This document shows, in pieces, positions 12,892 to 26,500 of a stretch of 64,000 nucleotides of DNA. This DNA comes from Pomacea canaliculata (Eukaryota; Mollusca; Gastropoda; Architaenioglossa; Ampullariidae): NCBI RefSeq assembly GCF_003073045.1, contig NC_037592.1, positions 39,799,760 to 39,863,759 on the forward strand. The letters run 5' to 3'. The stretch's first letter is position 1; each line of letters starts with the position of its first letter. A program made the position numbers and the translations under genes. A model generated the notes under the pieces. That model had not been told where the DNA came from. It searched no databases and was given only the letters and a program-made list of their open reading frames with translations.

Positions 12892-14544
12892 CTGAAATAA
12901 AATTCAAAACCTTTAACACACAGAATGTTCAACACCTAAATGTTAAGAATGTAAAAGCAAACTAGATAATGTTAGTGCAGGGGATTTAACATAACCTCCC
13001 CCCACCAAAACAAAACAAAAAAAAAATCTGTGTGCAGAGGTGCAAAAAGGGCATTAAAAATTAAAAACTGAAAATATGCTACTGCGATAATTTTTTCAAT
13101 TGGCATTTGCTTTTCCTGCTGTTCTGTTCACCACCATTCCCTGTTTATTTTTTTCCACAGTGGAATTATAACAAATGCATTGTTATACTACATTGATCTT
13201 CCTTTTCTTTCTAGCTCACTCGATCTTCACCCCTTTCATTATTTGTTTTGATCGTCGCTGCTATAAGTAGTTACAATTTATAATGTGAATCTTTTGACCA
13301 TCACAAATACAAAAATGATACTAATACACTTTGAGCAGCAGTTGATTGCGTCTCTTCATCAAATGTAAGAGATCTACGACGAAGCTGCCACAGAGCCAAC
13401 CATAGAAAGCGGATGTTGATAAATTTTTCTGCTGTCTTATGTAGTGCAGCAGTGTTATGTTGCCTCAAAATCTTCACGTTAACTGTTTCTGCAAAGTTGT
13501 CAGTGTTTTGATTTATCATCCTCGTCTGAAAGGCACTGTAGAGTGCAGGTGACACCATGCAAGATGGGCTCATAGACCCATGAGCATGTCCTGCAGCTCT
13601 GCCCACTACACAAGCAAGCAAAGGCAAATCTGTGGCCTCAGGGAGCCACACTGGCAGAAAAACTCTGAGGCACTAAAGCAGAAATCGAGAGGATGGCCAT
13701 CTTAATAATGACTGAATGCATAGCAGTTTGATGGTCAAGTTCTTGGAACAGCAAAAGAAAGAAAGGTGTGGATATACAAAACTCTAACACTGCTTTATTT
13801 GTATGATATTTTGTGTAAGGTGCTTAGTTGATTCAGTGGGTTGTACTTTGTACAGTCTACCCAAGCCTGATAAATTTTGATTATAAAGGCCTACCTGAAG
13901 CTGTTCTAAAGAACAGGAAAACTGCACCTCATGTAGTTCTGAAACACCTGGCACCTGTTGTTAAGGTAAGAACTGCTACAGATTGAGTGCATAAAATTTC
14001 CATTAAGCAACTGCTTTAGATTTCAGATTTATTTGGAATTTTGATTTAATTACATGGCTAAAACATAATGTCTCCTACATGTTAAGCAACAGCCTGTGCT
14101 CTGCATGGATTAAAACATTTCTGAAAAGACGTTCAAGGTTTCCCTTTACTATTTGTACAATAAATCTGCATGCCAATGGTAGTTCTACTGTTTTATTTTA
14201 ATAGCTCAGAGTATAGTATTTACTGAAAGCAGTAAGCTGTTAATACCTCTGTTTTCAAGGAGATAAGATAGACTGCTTCGTTGATGCGTTCCATTTGACT
14301 GCTCTAAACACATGTGCAAGCAACTGATAAGACAGACAAATAAAATGAGCACAAGAAAACCTCCCTTGCTGAATACATGCAACCATCTATAACTAAAATA
14401 TTCCTTTCTTCCAGACAATAATATTAAATGCAAAAAGCTTTCTATAAGGATCAAGTATAAATGTAATTGACAACCCCACCATGTAAAAAAAAGCATGTTA
14501 CAGAAACCAAAACCAGAGAACTCGTCATAGATGGCGGAGGTAAT
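12892..14544. other. Single-copy AT-rich DNA before array 2
   Basis: AT-rich sequence between the GPCR remnant and the second satellite array. An open frame on the minus strand (13301-13651) has a protein-like composition but no recognised domain and no convincing splice sites. A weak plus-strand exon candidate is listed separately. Nothing else was recognised. Confidence 0.6.
13856..13965 (+). CDS. Weak internal exon candidate
   Basis: An open stretch lies between a possible acceptor (TTTGTACAG) and a good donor (AAG/GTAAGA), reading ...NFDYKGLPEAVLKNRKTAP... and ending HLAPVVK. I do not recognise the family, and no partner exon was found within the window. It could be chance or a processed fragment. 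Confidence 0.22.
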
Positions 14545-17500
14545 CTCGTCGGCAGTCAGCCGACATGCTCAATTGGCCGTCAGCCGACATGCTCGTCGGC
14601 CGTCAGCCGACATGCTCGTTGGATGTCAGCCGACATGCTAAATGGCCGTCAGCCGACATGCTCGTTGGATGTCAGCCGACATGCTAAATGGCCGTCAGCC
14701 GACATGCTCGTTGGATGTCAGCCGACATGCTAAATGGCCGTCAGCCGACATGATCGTTCGATGTCACCCGACATGCTAAATGGCCGTCAGCCGACATGCT
14801 CGTTGGATGTCAGCCGACATGCTAAATGTCCGTCAGCCGACATGCTAAATGGCCGTCAGCCAACATGCTCGTTGGATGTTAGCCGACATGCTAAATTGCC
14901 GTCAGCTGACATGCTCATTTAATGTAAGCCGACATGCTAAATGTCCGTCAGCCGACATGCTCGTTGGATGTCAGCCGACATGCTAAATGGCCGTCAGCCG
15001 ACATGCTCGTTGGATGTCAGCCGACATGCTAAATGTCCGTCAGCCGACATGCTCGTTATATGTCACTCGACATGCTGAATGGCCGTCAGCCGACATGCTC
15101 GTTGGATGTCAGCCGACATGCTAAATGTCCGTCAGCCGACATGCTAAATGGCCGTCAGCCAACATGCTCGTTGGATGTTAGCCGACATGCTAAATTGCCG
15201 TCAGCTGACATGCTCATTTAATGTAAGCCGACATGCTAAATGTCCGTCAGCCGACATGCTCAGATGTCAGCCGACATGCTAAATGGCCGTCAGCCGACAT
15301 GCTCAAATGGCCGTCTACATGCTCGTTGGAGTCAGCCGACATGCTAAATTGCCGTCAGCTCAGCGACATGCTCATGCTAATGTCAGCCGACATGCTCTAA
15401 ATGGTCCGTCAGCCGACATGCTCGTTGGATGTCAGCCGACATGCTAAATGGCCGTCAGCCGACATGCTATTTGCTAAATGGCCGTCAGCCGACATGCTCA
15501 AATGGCCGTCAGCCGACATGCTCGTTTGGATGTCAGCCGACATGCTAAAATGTCCGTCAGCCGACATGCTCATGTCACTAAATGGCCGTCAGCCGACTAA
15601 ATGCCCGTCAGCGATGCTCATGCTCATGTTGGATGTTCAGCCGACATGCTAAATGGCCGTCAGCCGACATGCATCAGCCGACAGCATGCTCGTTGGATGT
15701 CAAGCCGACATTGCTAAGATCCGCCGTCCGTCAGCCGATGCATGCTAATCGCGTTGACTGGCGTCAGCCGACATGCTCCAATGGCCGTCAGCCGACATCG
15801 GCTCGTTGGATTGTCAGCCGACATGCATAATGGCCGTCAGCCGACATGCTCGTTGGATGTCAGCCGAATGCTAAATGGCCGTCAGCGACATGCTCGTTGT
15901 GGGGGTCAGCCGACATGTCCGACATGACATGCTCGTGGATGTCAGCCGACATGCTATATGGCCGTCTGTCGTCAGCCGACTGCTCGTTGGATGTCAGCCG
16001 ACATGCTAAATGGCCGTCAGCCGACATGCTCGTTGGATGTCAGCCGACATGCTAATGCCGTCAGCCGACATGCTCGACATTGTCAGCCGACATGCTAAAT
16101 GCCGTCACCGACATGCTCGTTGGATGTCAGCCGACATGCTAAATGGCCGTCAGCCGACATGCTCGTTGGATGTCAGCCGACAGCTAAATGTCCGTCAGCC
16201 GACATGCTCGTTGGATGTCAGCCGACATGCTAAATCGTCAGCCGTCAAGCCGCCACACATGCTCGTCAGCCGAAGGTCAGCCGACATGCTAGAAAATGAT
16301 CTGTCAGCCGACATGCTCAGCGACATGTCAGCCGACATGCGTAAATGGACGTCAGCCGACATGCTCGTTGGATGTCAGCCGACATGCTTAAATGCCCTTC
16401 AGCCGACATGCTCGCTTAATGTCACCGACATGCTAAATGGCCGTCAGCGCGACATGCTCGTCCATGGCCGTCAGCCGACATGCTAAATGGCCGTGCCGTT
16501 GCTCTAGCCGACATGCTAAATGGCCGTCAGCCGACATGCCTCGTAATGTCAGCCGACATGCTAAATCCGTAAGCCGACATGCTCGTTGGATGTCAGCCGA
16601 CATGCTAAATGGCCGTCAACCGAAATGCTCGATGTCAGCCGACATGCCGTGAGCCGACATGCTCGTTGGATGTCAGCCGACATACTAAATCGCCGTCAGC
16701 CAACATGCTCGTTGGATGTCAGCCGACATGCTAAATGTCCGTCAGACGACATGCTCGTTGGACGTCAGCCGACATGCTAAATGGCCGTTAGCCGACATGC
16801 TCGTTGGATGTCAGCCGACATGCTAAATGACCGTCAGCCGACATGCTCGTTGGATGTCACCCGACATGCTAAATGGCCGTCAGCCGACATGCTCGTTGGA
16901 CGTCAGCCGACATGCTCCATTGCCGTCAGCAGACATGCTCGTTGGATGTAAGCCGACATGCTCGTTGGATGTCAGCCGACATGCTCAATTGCCGTCATCC
17001 GACATGCTCGTCGGTCGTCAGCCGATATGCTAAATGGACATCAGCCGAATTGCTAAATGTCCGTAGGCCGACATGCTCGTTGGATGTCACCGGACATGCT
17101 AAATGGCGGTCAGCCGACATGCTCGTTGGACGTCAGCCGACATGCTAAATGGCCGTCAGCCGACATGCTTGTCGGCCGTCAGCCGACATGCTCGTTGGAT
17201 GTCAGCCGACATGCTAAATGTCCGTCAGCCGACATGCTCGTTGGATGTCAGCCGACATGCTAAATGGCCGTCAGCCGACATGCTCGTTGGATGTCAGCCG
17301 ACATGCTAAATGGCCGTCAGCCGACATGCTCGTTGGATGTCAGCCGAATGCTAAATGGCCGTAAAGCCGACATGCTCGTTGGATGTCAGCCGACATGCTA
17401 AATGGCCGTCAGCCGACATGCTCGTTGGATGTCAGCCGACATGCTAAATGGCCGTCAGCCTACATGCTCAATGGCCGTCAGCCGACATGCTCCATTGCCG

Positions 17501-20500
17501 TCAGACGACATGCTGAATGGCCGTTAGCCGACATGCGTGTTGGATGTCAGCCGACATGCTCGTTGGATGTCAGCCGACATGCTCAATTGCAGTCATCGGA
17601 CATGCTCGTCGGTCGTCAGCCGATATGCTAAATAGACGTCAGCCGAAATGCTAAATGTCCGTCAGCCGACATGCTCGTTGGATGTCACCGGACATGCTAA
17701 ATGGCGGTCAGCCGACATGCTCGTTGGACGTCAGCCGACATGCTAAATGGCCGTCAGCCGACATGCTCGTTCGATGTCACCCGACATGCTAAATGGCCGA
17801 CAGCCGACAAGCTCGTTGGACGTCAGCCGATATGCTAAATGTCCGTCACTCCACATTCGTTATATGTCACTCGACATGCTGAATGGCCGTCAGCCGACAT
17901 GCTCGTTGGAGGTCAGCCGACATGCTAAATGGCCGTCAGCCGACATGCTCGTTGGACGTCAGCCGACATGCTCCATTGCCGTCAGCGACATGCATTTGTT
18001 AAGCCGACATGCTTGTTGGATGTCAGCCGACATGCTCAATGGCCGTCAGCCGACATGCTTGTTGGATGTCAGCCGACATGCTCGTTGGATGTCAGCCGAC
18101 ATGCTCAATTGCCGTCAGCCGACATGCTCGTCGGTCGTCAGCCGATATGCTAAAATGGCCGTCAGCCGAAATGCTCGTCAGCCGAACATGCTTGTTGGAT
18201 GTCACCGGACATGCTAAATGGCGGTCAGCCGACATGCTCGTTGGACGTCAGCCGACATGCTAAATGTCCGTCAGCCGACATTCGTTATATGTCACTCGAC
18301 ATGCTGAATGGCCGTCAGCCGACATGCTCGTTGGAGGTCAGCCGACATGCTAAATGGCCGTCAGCCGACATGCTCGTTGGATGTCAGCCGACATGCTAAA
18401 TGGCCGTCAGCCGACATGCTTGTCGGCCGTCAGCGGACATGTTCGTTGGATGTTAGCCGACATGCTAAATGGCCGTCAGCTGACATGCTCATTTAATGTC
18501 AGCCGACATGCTAAATGTCCGTCAGCCGACATGCTCGTTGGATGTCAGCCGATCCTGCTAAAACGTCAGCCGACATGCTCGTTGGATGTCAGCCGAATGT
18601 GTCCGTCAGCCGACATGCTCGGATGTCACCCGACATGCTAAATGGCGTCCGACCATGCTCAGCCGACATGCTAAATGGCCGTCAACCGACATGCTCGTTG
18701 ATGTCAGCGACATGCGGTCAGCCGACATGCTAAATGCCGTCAGCCGACATGCTCGTCAGCCCGACATGCTAAATGTCCTCAGCCGACATGCTAAATGGCC
18801 GTCAGCCACATGCTCGTTGGATGTAGCCGACATGCTAAATGGCCGTCAGCCGACATGCTCGTCAGCCGAATGCTAAATGCTAATGCCGTCAGCCGACATG
18901 CTCGTTGGATGTCAGCCGACATGCTAAATGGCCGTCAGCCGAATGCGTTGGATGTCAGCCGACATGCTAAATGGCCGTCAGCGACATGCTCGTTGGATGT
19001 CAGCCGACATGCTAAATGGCCGTCAGCCGACATGCTCGTTTGGATGTCAGCCGACATGCTAAATGCCGTCAGCCGCACACGAGTCAGCCGACAATGACAT
19101 GCTAAATAAGCCGACATGCCGACATGCTCGTTGGATGTCAGCCGACATGCTAATGGACGTCAGCTGACATGCTAAATGGCCGTCAGCCGACATGCGCGGT
19201 GGATGTCAGCCGACATGCTAAATGGGTCAGCGACATGCTAAGGCGTCAGCGACATGCGGTGTCCGTCAGCCGACATGCTAAATGGCCGTCAGCCGACATC
19301 AGCCGACATGCTAAATGGCCGGCCGTCAGCCGACATGTGCCGGTCAGCCGACATGCTATGGCCGTCAGCCGACATGCGCTAAATGGCCGTCAGCCGACAT
19401 GCTAAATGGCCGTCAGCCGACATGCTTCGTTGGATGTTCAGCGACATGCTATCAGCGACATGCGATGTCCGTCAGCCGACATGCTCAATGGTCAGCCGAC
19501 ATGCTAAACGTCAGCGACATGCTCGTTGGATGTCAGCCGATATGCTAAATGGCGTGCCGTAGCCGACATGCTCGTGGATGTCAGCCGACATGCTAAATGC
19601 CGTCAGCCGACATGCTCTCGTGCTCGACGTCAATGGCCCGACATGCTCGTTGGATCGTCAGCGAATGCTAAATGTCCGTCACCGACATGCTCGTGAGTGA
19701 CATGCTAAATGTCCGTCACCGACATGCTCGTCAGCCGACATGCTAAATGGCGTCAGCCGACATGCTTTGTCACTCGACAAGCTAAATTGTCAGCCGACAT
19801 GCTCTCAGCCGACATGCCTAATGCCCGTCAGCCGACATGCTATGGCGTCAGCCAATGCTGTGACATGTCGGGAGAGCGACATGCTAAATGGCCGTCAGCC
19901 GACATGCTCGTTGGATGTCAGCCGACATGCTAAATGTCCGTCAGCCGACATGCTCGTTGGATGTCAGCCGACATGCTAAATGGCCGTCAGCCAACATGCT
20001 CGTTGGATGTCAGCCGACATGCTAAATCCGTCAGCCGACATGCTTCGTCAGCCGACATGCTAAATGTCGTCAGCCGACATGCTCGTTGGATGTCAGCCGA
20101 CATGCTAAATGGCCGTCAGCCGACATGCTCGTTGGATGTCAGCCGACATGCTAAATGGCCGTCAAGCCGACATGCTCGTTGGACGTCAGCCGACATGCTA
20201 AATGGCCGTCAGCCGACATGCTCGTTGGATGTCAGCCGACATGCTAAATGCCGTCAGCCGACATGCTGTTGGATGTCAGCAGACATGCTCGTTGGATGTC
20301 ATCCGACATGCTAAATGGCCGTCAGCCGACATGCTGTTCCGTCAGCCGACATGCTAACGCCGTCAGCCGACCATGTTGCCGTCAGCCGACATGCCCGTCA
20401 TTGACATGATGCTCGTCAGCCGACATGCTTCAGCCGACATGCTTAAATGGCCGTCAGCCGACATGCTCGTTGGATGTCAGCCACATGCTAAATGGCCGTC

Positions 20501-23500
20501 AACATGCTCTTAATGTCAGCGACATGCTAAATGGCCGTCAGCCGACAGCGTCAACATGCTAACATTGCTGACATGCTCATTAATGTCAGCCGACATGCAA
20601 TGCGTCGGTAAGCCGACATGCTCGTTGATGTCAGCCATGCTCACAATGCCGTCAGCCGACATGACCGTCATTCGATGTCACCGAACATGCTAAATGGCCG
20701 TCAGCCGACATGCTCGTTGGACGTCAGCCGACATGCTAAATGGCCGTCAGCCAACATGCTCGTTGGATGTCAGCCGACATGCTAAATGTCCATCAGCCGA
20801 CATGCTCGTTGGACGTCAGTCGACATGCTAAATGGCCGTCAGCCAACATGCTCGTTGGATGTCAGCCGACATGCTAAATGGCCGTCAGCCGACATGCTCG
20901 TTGGACATCAGCCGACATGCTCGTTGGATGTCAGCCGACATGCTAAATGGCCGTCAGCCGACATGCTCGTTGGACATCAGCCGACATGCTCGTTGGATGT
21001 TAGCCGACATGCTAAATGGCCGTCAGCCAACATGCTCGTTGGATGTCAGCCGACATGCTAAATGTCCGTCAGCCGACATGCTCGTTGGACGTCAGTCGAC
21101 ATGCTAAATGGCCGTCAGCCAACATGCTCGTTGGATGTCAGCCGACATGCTAAATGGCCGTCAGCCGACATGCTCGTTGGACATCAGCCGACATGCTCGT
21201 TGGATGTCAGCCGACATGCTAAATGGCCGTCAGCCGACATGCTCGTTGGATGTCACCCGACATGCTAAATGGCCGTCAGCCGACATGCTAAATGGCCGTC
21301 AGCCGACATGCTTGTCGTCCGTCAGCCGACATGCTAAATGGCCGTCAGACGACATGCTTGTCGTCCGTCAGCCGACATGCTATATGGCCGACAGCCGACA
21401 TGCTCGTTGAATGTCAGCCGACATGCTAAATGGCCGTCAGCCGACATGATCGTTAGATGTCAGCCGACATGCTAAATATCTGTCAGTCGACATGCACGTT
21501 GGATGTCAGCCGACATGCTAAATGGCCGTTAGCTGACATGCTCGTTTAATGTCAGCCGTCATGCTAAATGTCCGTAAGCCGACATGCTCTTTGGATGTCA
21601 GCCGACAAGCTAAATGGCCGTCAGCCGACATGATCGTTAGATGTCAGCCGACATGCTAAATGTCAGTCAGCCGACATGCTCGTTGTTTGTCAGCCGACAT
21701 GCCAAATGGCCGTAAGCCAACATGCTCGTTGGATTTCAGCCGACATGCTAAATGGCCGTCAGCCGACATGCTCGTTGGACATCAGCCGACATGCTCGTTG
21801 GACGTCAGCCGACATGCTCGTTGGATGTCAGCCGACATGCTCGTTGGATGTCAGCCGACATGCTAAATGGCCTTCAGCCGACATGCTCGTTGGATGTCAC
21901 CCGACATGCTAAATGGCCGTCAGCCGACATGCTCGTTGGACATCAGCCGACATGCTCGTTGGATGTCAGCCGACATGCTAAATGGCCGTCAGCCGACATG
22001 CTTGTCGTCCGTCAGCCGACATGCTCCATGGCCGAAAGCCGACATGCTCGTTGGATGTCAGCCAACATGCTAAATGGCCGTCAGCCGACTTACTCGTTGG
22101 ATGTCAACCGACATGCTAAATGGCCGTCAGCCGACATGCTAAATGGCCGTCAGCCGACATGCTTGTCGTCCGTCAGCCGACATGCTAAATGGCGTCAGAC
22201 GACATGCTTGTCGGTCCGTCAGCCGACATGCTATATGGCCGACAGCCGACATGCTCGTTGAATGTCAGCCGTCATGCTAAATGTCCGTAAGCCGACATGC
22301 TCTTTGGATGTCAGCCGACATGCTAAATGGCCGTCAGCCGACATGATCGTTAGATGTCAGCCGACATGCTAAATGTCAGTCAGCCGACATGCTCGTTGTT
22401 TGTCAGCCGACATGCCAAATGGCCGTCAGCCAACATGCTCGTTGGATGTCAGCCGACATGCTAAATGGCCGTCAGCCGACATGCTCTTTGGATGTCAGCC
22501 GACATGCTAAATGGCCTTAAGCCGACATGCTAAATGGCCGTCAGCCGACATGCTAAATGGCCGTCAGACGACATGCTTGTCGTCCGTCAGCCGACATGCT
22601 CCATGGCCGACAGCCGACATGCTCGTTGGATGTCAGCCGACATGCTAAATGGCCGTCAGCCGACATGCACGTTGGATGTCAGCCGACATGCTAAATGGCA
22701 GTCAGCCGACATGCTCGATTGAATTCAGCCGGCATGCTAAATGTCAGCCGACATGCTAAATGGCCGTCAGACGACATGCACGTTGGACGTCAGCTGACAT
22801 GCTTATTTAATGACAGCCGACATGCTAAATGGCCGTCAGCCGACATGCTCGTTGGATGTCAGACGACATGCTTGTCGTCCGTCAGCCGACATGCTCCACG
22901 GCCGACAGCCGACCTGCTCGTTGGATGTCAGCCGACATGCTCGTTGGATGTCAGCTGACATGCTAAATGTCCGTCAGCCGAGATGCTCGTTGGACGTCAG
23001 CTGACATGCTCATTTAATGTCAGCCGACATGCTAAATGTCCGTCAGCCGACATGCTCGTTGGAAATCAGCCGACATGCTAAATGCCCGTCAGAAGACATG
23101 CTCGTTGGATGTCAGCCGACATGCTAAATGTCCGTCATACGACATACTCGTTGGATGTCAGCCGAAATGCTAAATGACCGTCAGCCGACATGTTTGTATG
23201 ATGTCAGCCGATATGCTAAATGTCCTTCATCCGACATGCTCGTTGGATGTCAGCGGACATGCTAAATGTCCGTCAGCCGACATGTTCGTATGATGTCAGC
23301 CGACATGCTAAATGTCCGTCATCCGACATGCTCGTTGGATGTCAGCGGACATGCTATATGGCCGTAAGCCGACATGCTCGTTGGATGTCACCCGACATGC
23401 TAAATGGCCGTCAGGCGACATGCCGTTGGACGTCAGCCGAGATGCTAAATGGCCGTCAGCCGACATGCTTGTTGGATGTCAGCCGACATGCTAAATGGCC

Positions 23501-26500
23501 GTCAGACGACATGCTTGTCGTCCGTCAGCCGACATGCTAAATGGCCGTCAGACGACATGCTTGTCGTCCGTCAGCCGACATGCTCTTTGGATGTCAGACG
23601 ACATGCTTAATGTCCGTCAGCCGACATGCACGTTGGATGTCAGCCGACATGCTAAATGGGCGTCAGCCGATATGCTCGTTGGATGTCAGCCGGCATGCTA
23701 AATGTCCGTCAGCCGACATGCTAAATGTCCGTCAGCCGACATGCTCGTCGGCCGTCAGCCGACATGCTTGTTGGATGTCAGCGAACAGCCGAATGCTCGT
23801 TGGATGTCAGCCGACATGCTAAATGGCCGTCAGCCAACATGCTCTTTGGATGTCAGCCGATATGGTAATGGCCGTCAGCCGACATGCTAAATGGCCGTCA
23901 GACGACATGCTCGTTGGATGTCAGCCGACATGCTAAATGGCCGTCAGCCGACATGCTTATCGGCCGTCAGCCGACATGCTTGTTGGATGTCAGCCGACAT
24001 GCTAAATGGCCGTCAGCTGACATGCTCGTTTAATGTCAGCCGACATGCTAAATGGCCGTAAGCCGACATGCTCGTTGGATGACAGCCGGCATGCTAAATG
24101 TCAGCCGTCATGCTAAATCGCCGTCAGCCAACATGCTTGTTGGATGTCAGCCGACATGCTAAATGGCCGTTAGCTGACATGCTCGTTTAATGTCAGACGA
24201 CATGCTAAATGTCCGTAAGCCGACATGCTCGTTGTTTGTCAGCCGACATGCCAAATGGCCGTCAGCCGACACTCTCGTTGGACGTCAGCCGACATGCTAA
24301 ATGGCCGTCAGACGAAATGCTTGTCGTCCGTCAGCCGACATGCTAAATGGCCGTCAGACGACATGCTTTTTGTCCGTCAGCCGACATGCACGTTTGATGT
24401 CATCTGAAATGCTAAATGTCGGTCAGCCGACATGCTCGTTGGATGTCACCCGACATGCTGAATTGCCGTCAGCCGTCATGCTCGTTGGAGGTCAGCCGAC
24501 ATGCTAAATGGCCGTCAGCCGACCTGCTCGTTGGATGTCAGCCGACATGCTAAATGGCCGTCAGCCGACATGCCTGTCGTCCGTCTGCCGACATGCTCGT
24601 TGGATGTCAGCCGACATGCTAAATGTCCGTCAGCCGACATGCTCGTTGGATATCATCCGACAAGCTCGACGGTCGTCAGCCGACATGCTCAATGGACGTC
24701 AGCCGAAATGCTAATTGTCCGTCAGCCGACATGCTCGTGTGATGTCACCCGACATGCTAAATGGCCGTCAGCCGACATGCTAAATGGCCGTCAGCCGACA
24801 TGCTCGTTGGATGTCAGCCGACATGCTCAATGGCCGTCAGCCGACATGCTCGTCGGCCCTAAGCCGACATTTTCGTTGAATGTCAGCCGATATGCTCAAT
24901 GGCCGTCAGCCGACATGCCCGTCGGCCGTCAGCCGACATGCTCGTTGGATGTCAGCCGACATGCTCGTTGGATTTCAGCCGACACGCTCAATGGCCGTCA
25001 GCCGACATGCTCAATTTCCGTCAGCCGACATGCTTGTTCGATGTCAGCCGAAATGCTCAATGGCCGTCAGCTTACATGCTCGTTGGATGTCAGCCGACAT
25101 GCTCAATGGCCGTCAGACTGCATGCTTGTGTATGATGTCAGCCGACATGCTCAATGGCCGTAAGCCGACATGCTCGTTGGATGTCAGTCGACATGCTCGT
25201 TGGATATCAGCCGACATGCTCAATGGCCGTCAGCCGACATGCTTGTTGGATGTCAGCCGACATGCTCATTGGATTTCAGCCGACATGCTCAATGGCCGTC
25301 AGCCGACATTCTTGTTGGATGTCAGCCGACATGCTCGTTGGATGTCAGCCGACATGCTCATTGGCCGTCAGCCGACATGCTCGTCGGTCGTCAGCCGAAA
25401 TGCTAAATGTCCGTCAGCCGACATGCTCGTTGGATGTCACCCGACATGCTAAATGGCCGTCAGCCGACATGCTCGTTGGACGTCAGCCGACATGCTAAAT
25501 GGCCGTAAGCCGACATGCTCGTTGGATGTCAGCCGACGTACTAAATGGCCGTCAGCAGACATGCTCGTTGGATGTCAGCCGACATGCTAAATGGCCGTCA
25601 GCCGACATGCTCGTTGGATGTCAGCCGACATGCTAAATGGCCGTCAGCCGACATGCTCGTTGGATGTCAGCCGACATGCTAAATGTCCCTCAGCTGACAT
25701 GCTCGTTGGTCGTCAGCCGTCATGCTAAATGGACGCCAGCCGAAATGCTAAATGTCCGTCAGCCGACATGCTCGTTGGATGTCACCCGACATGCTGAATG
25801 GCCGTCAGCCGTCATGCTCGTTGGAGGTCAGCCGACATGCTAAATGGCCGTCAGACGACATGCTTCTCGTCCGTCAGGCGACATGCTCGTTGGATGTCAG
25901 CCGACATGCTAAATGGCCGTCAGACGACATGCTTGTCGTCCGTCAGGCGACATGCTCGTTGGATGTCAGCCGATATGCTAAATGGCCGTCAGCCGACATG
26001 CCTGTCGTCCGTCTGCCGACATGCTCGTTGGATGTCAGCCGACATGCTAAATGTCCGTCAGCCGACTTGCTTGTTGGATATCATCCGACAAGCTCGACGG
26101 TCGTCAGCCGACATGCTCAATGGACGTCAGCCGAAATGCTAATTGTCCGTCAGCCGACATGCTCGTGTGATGTCACCCGACATGCTAAATGGCCGTCAGC
26201 CGACATGCTAAATGGCCGTCAGCCGACATGCTCGTTGGATGTCAGCCGACATGCTCGTTGAATATCATCCGACAAGCTCGACGGTCGTCAGCCGACACGC
26301 TCAATGGCCGTCAGCCGACATGCTCAATTTCCGTCAACCGACATGCTTGCTCGATGTCAGCCGAAATGCTCAATGGCCGTCAGCTTACATGCTCGTTGGA
26401 TGTCAGCCGACATGCTCAATGGCCGTCAGACTGCATGCTTGTGTATGATGTCAGCCGACATGCTGAATGGCCGTCAGCCGACATGCTCGTTGGATGTCAG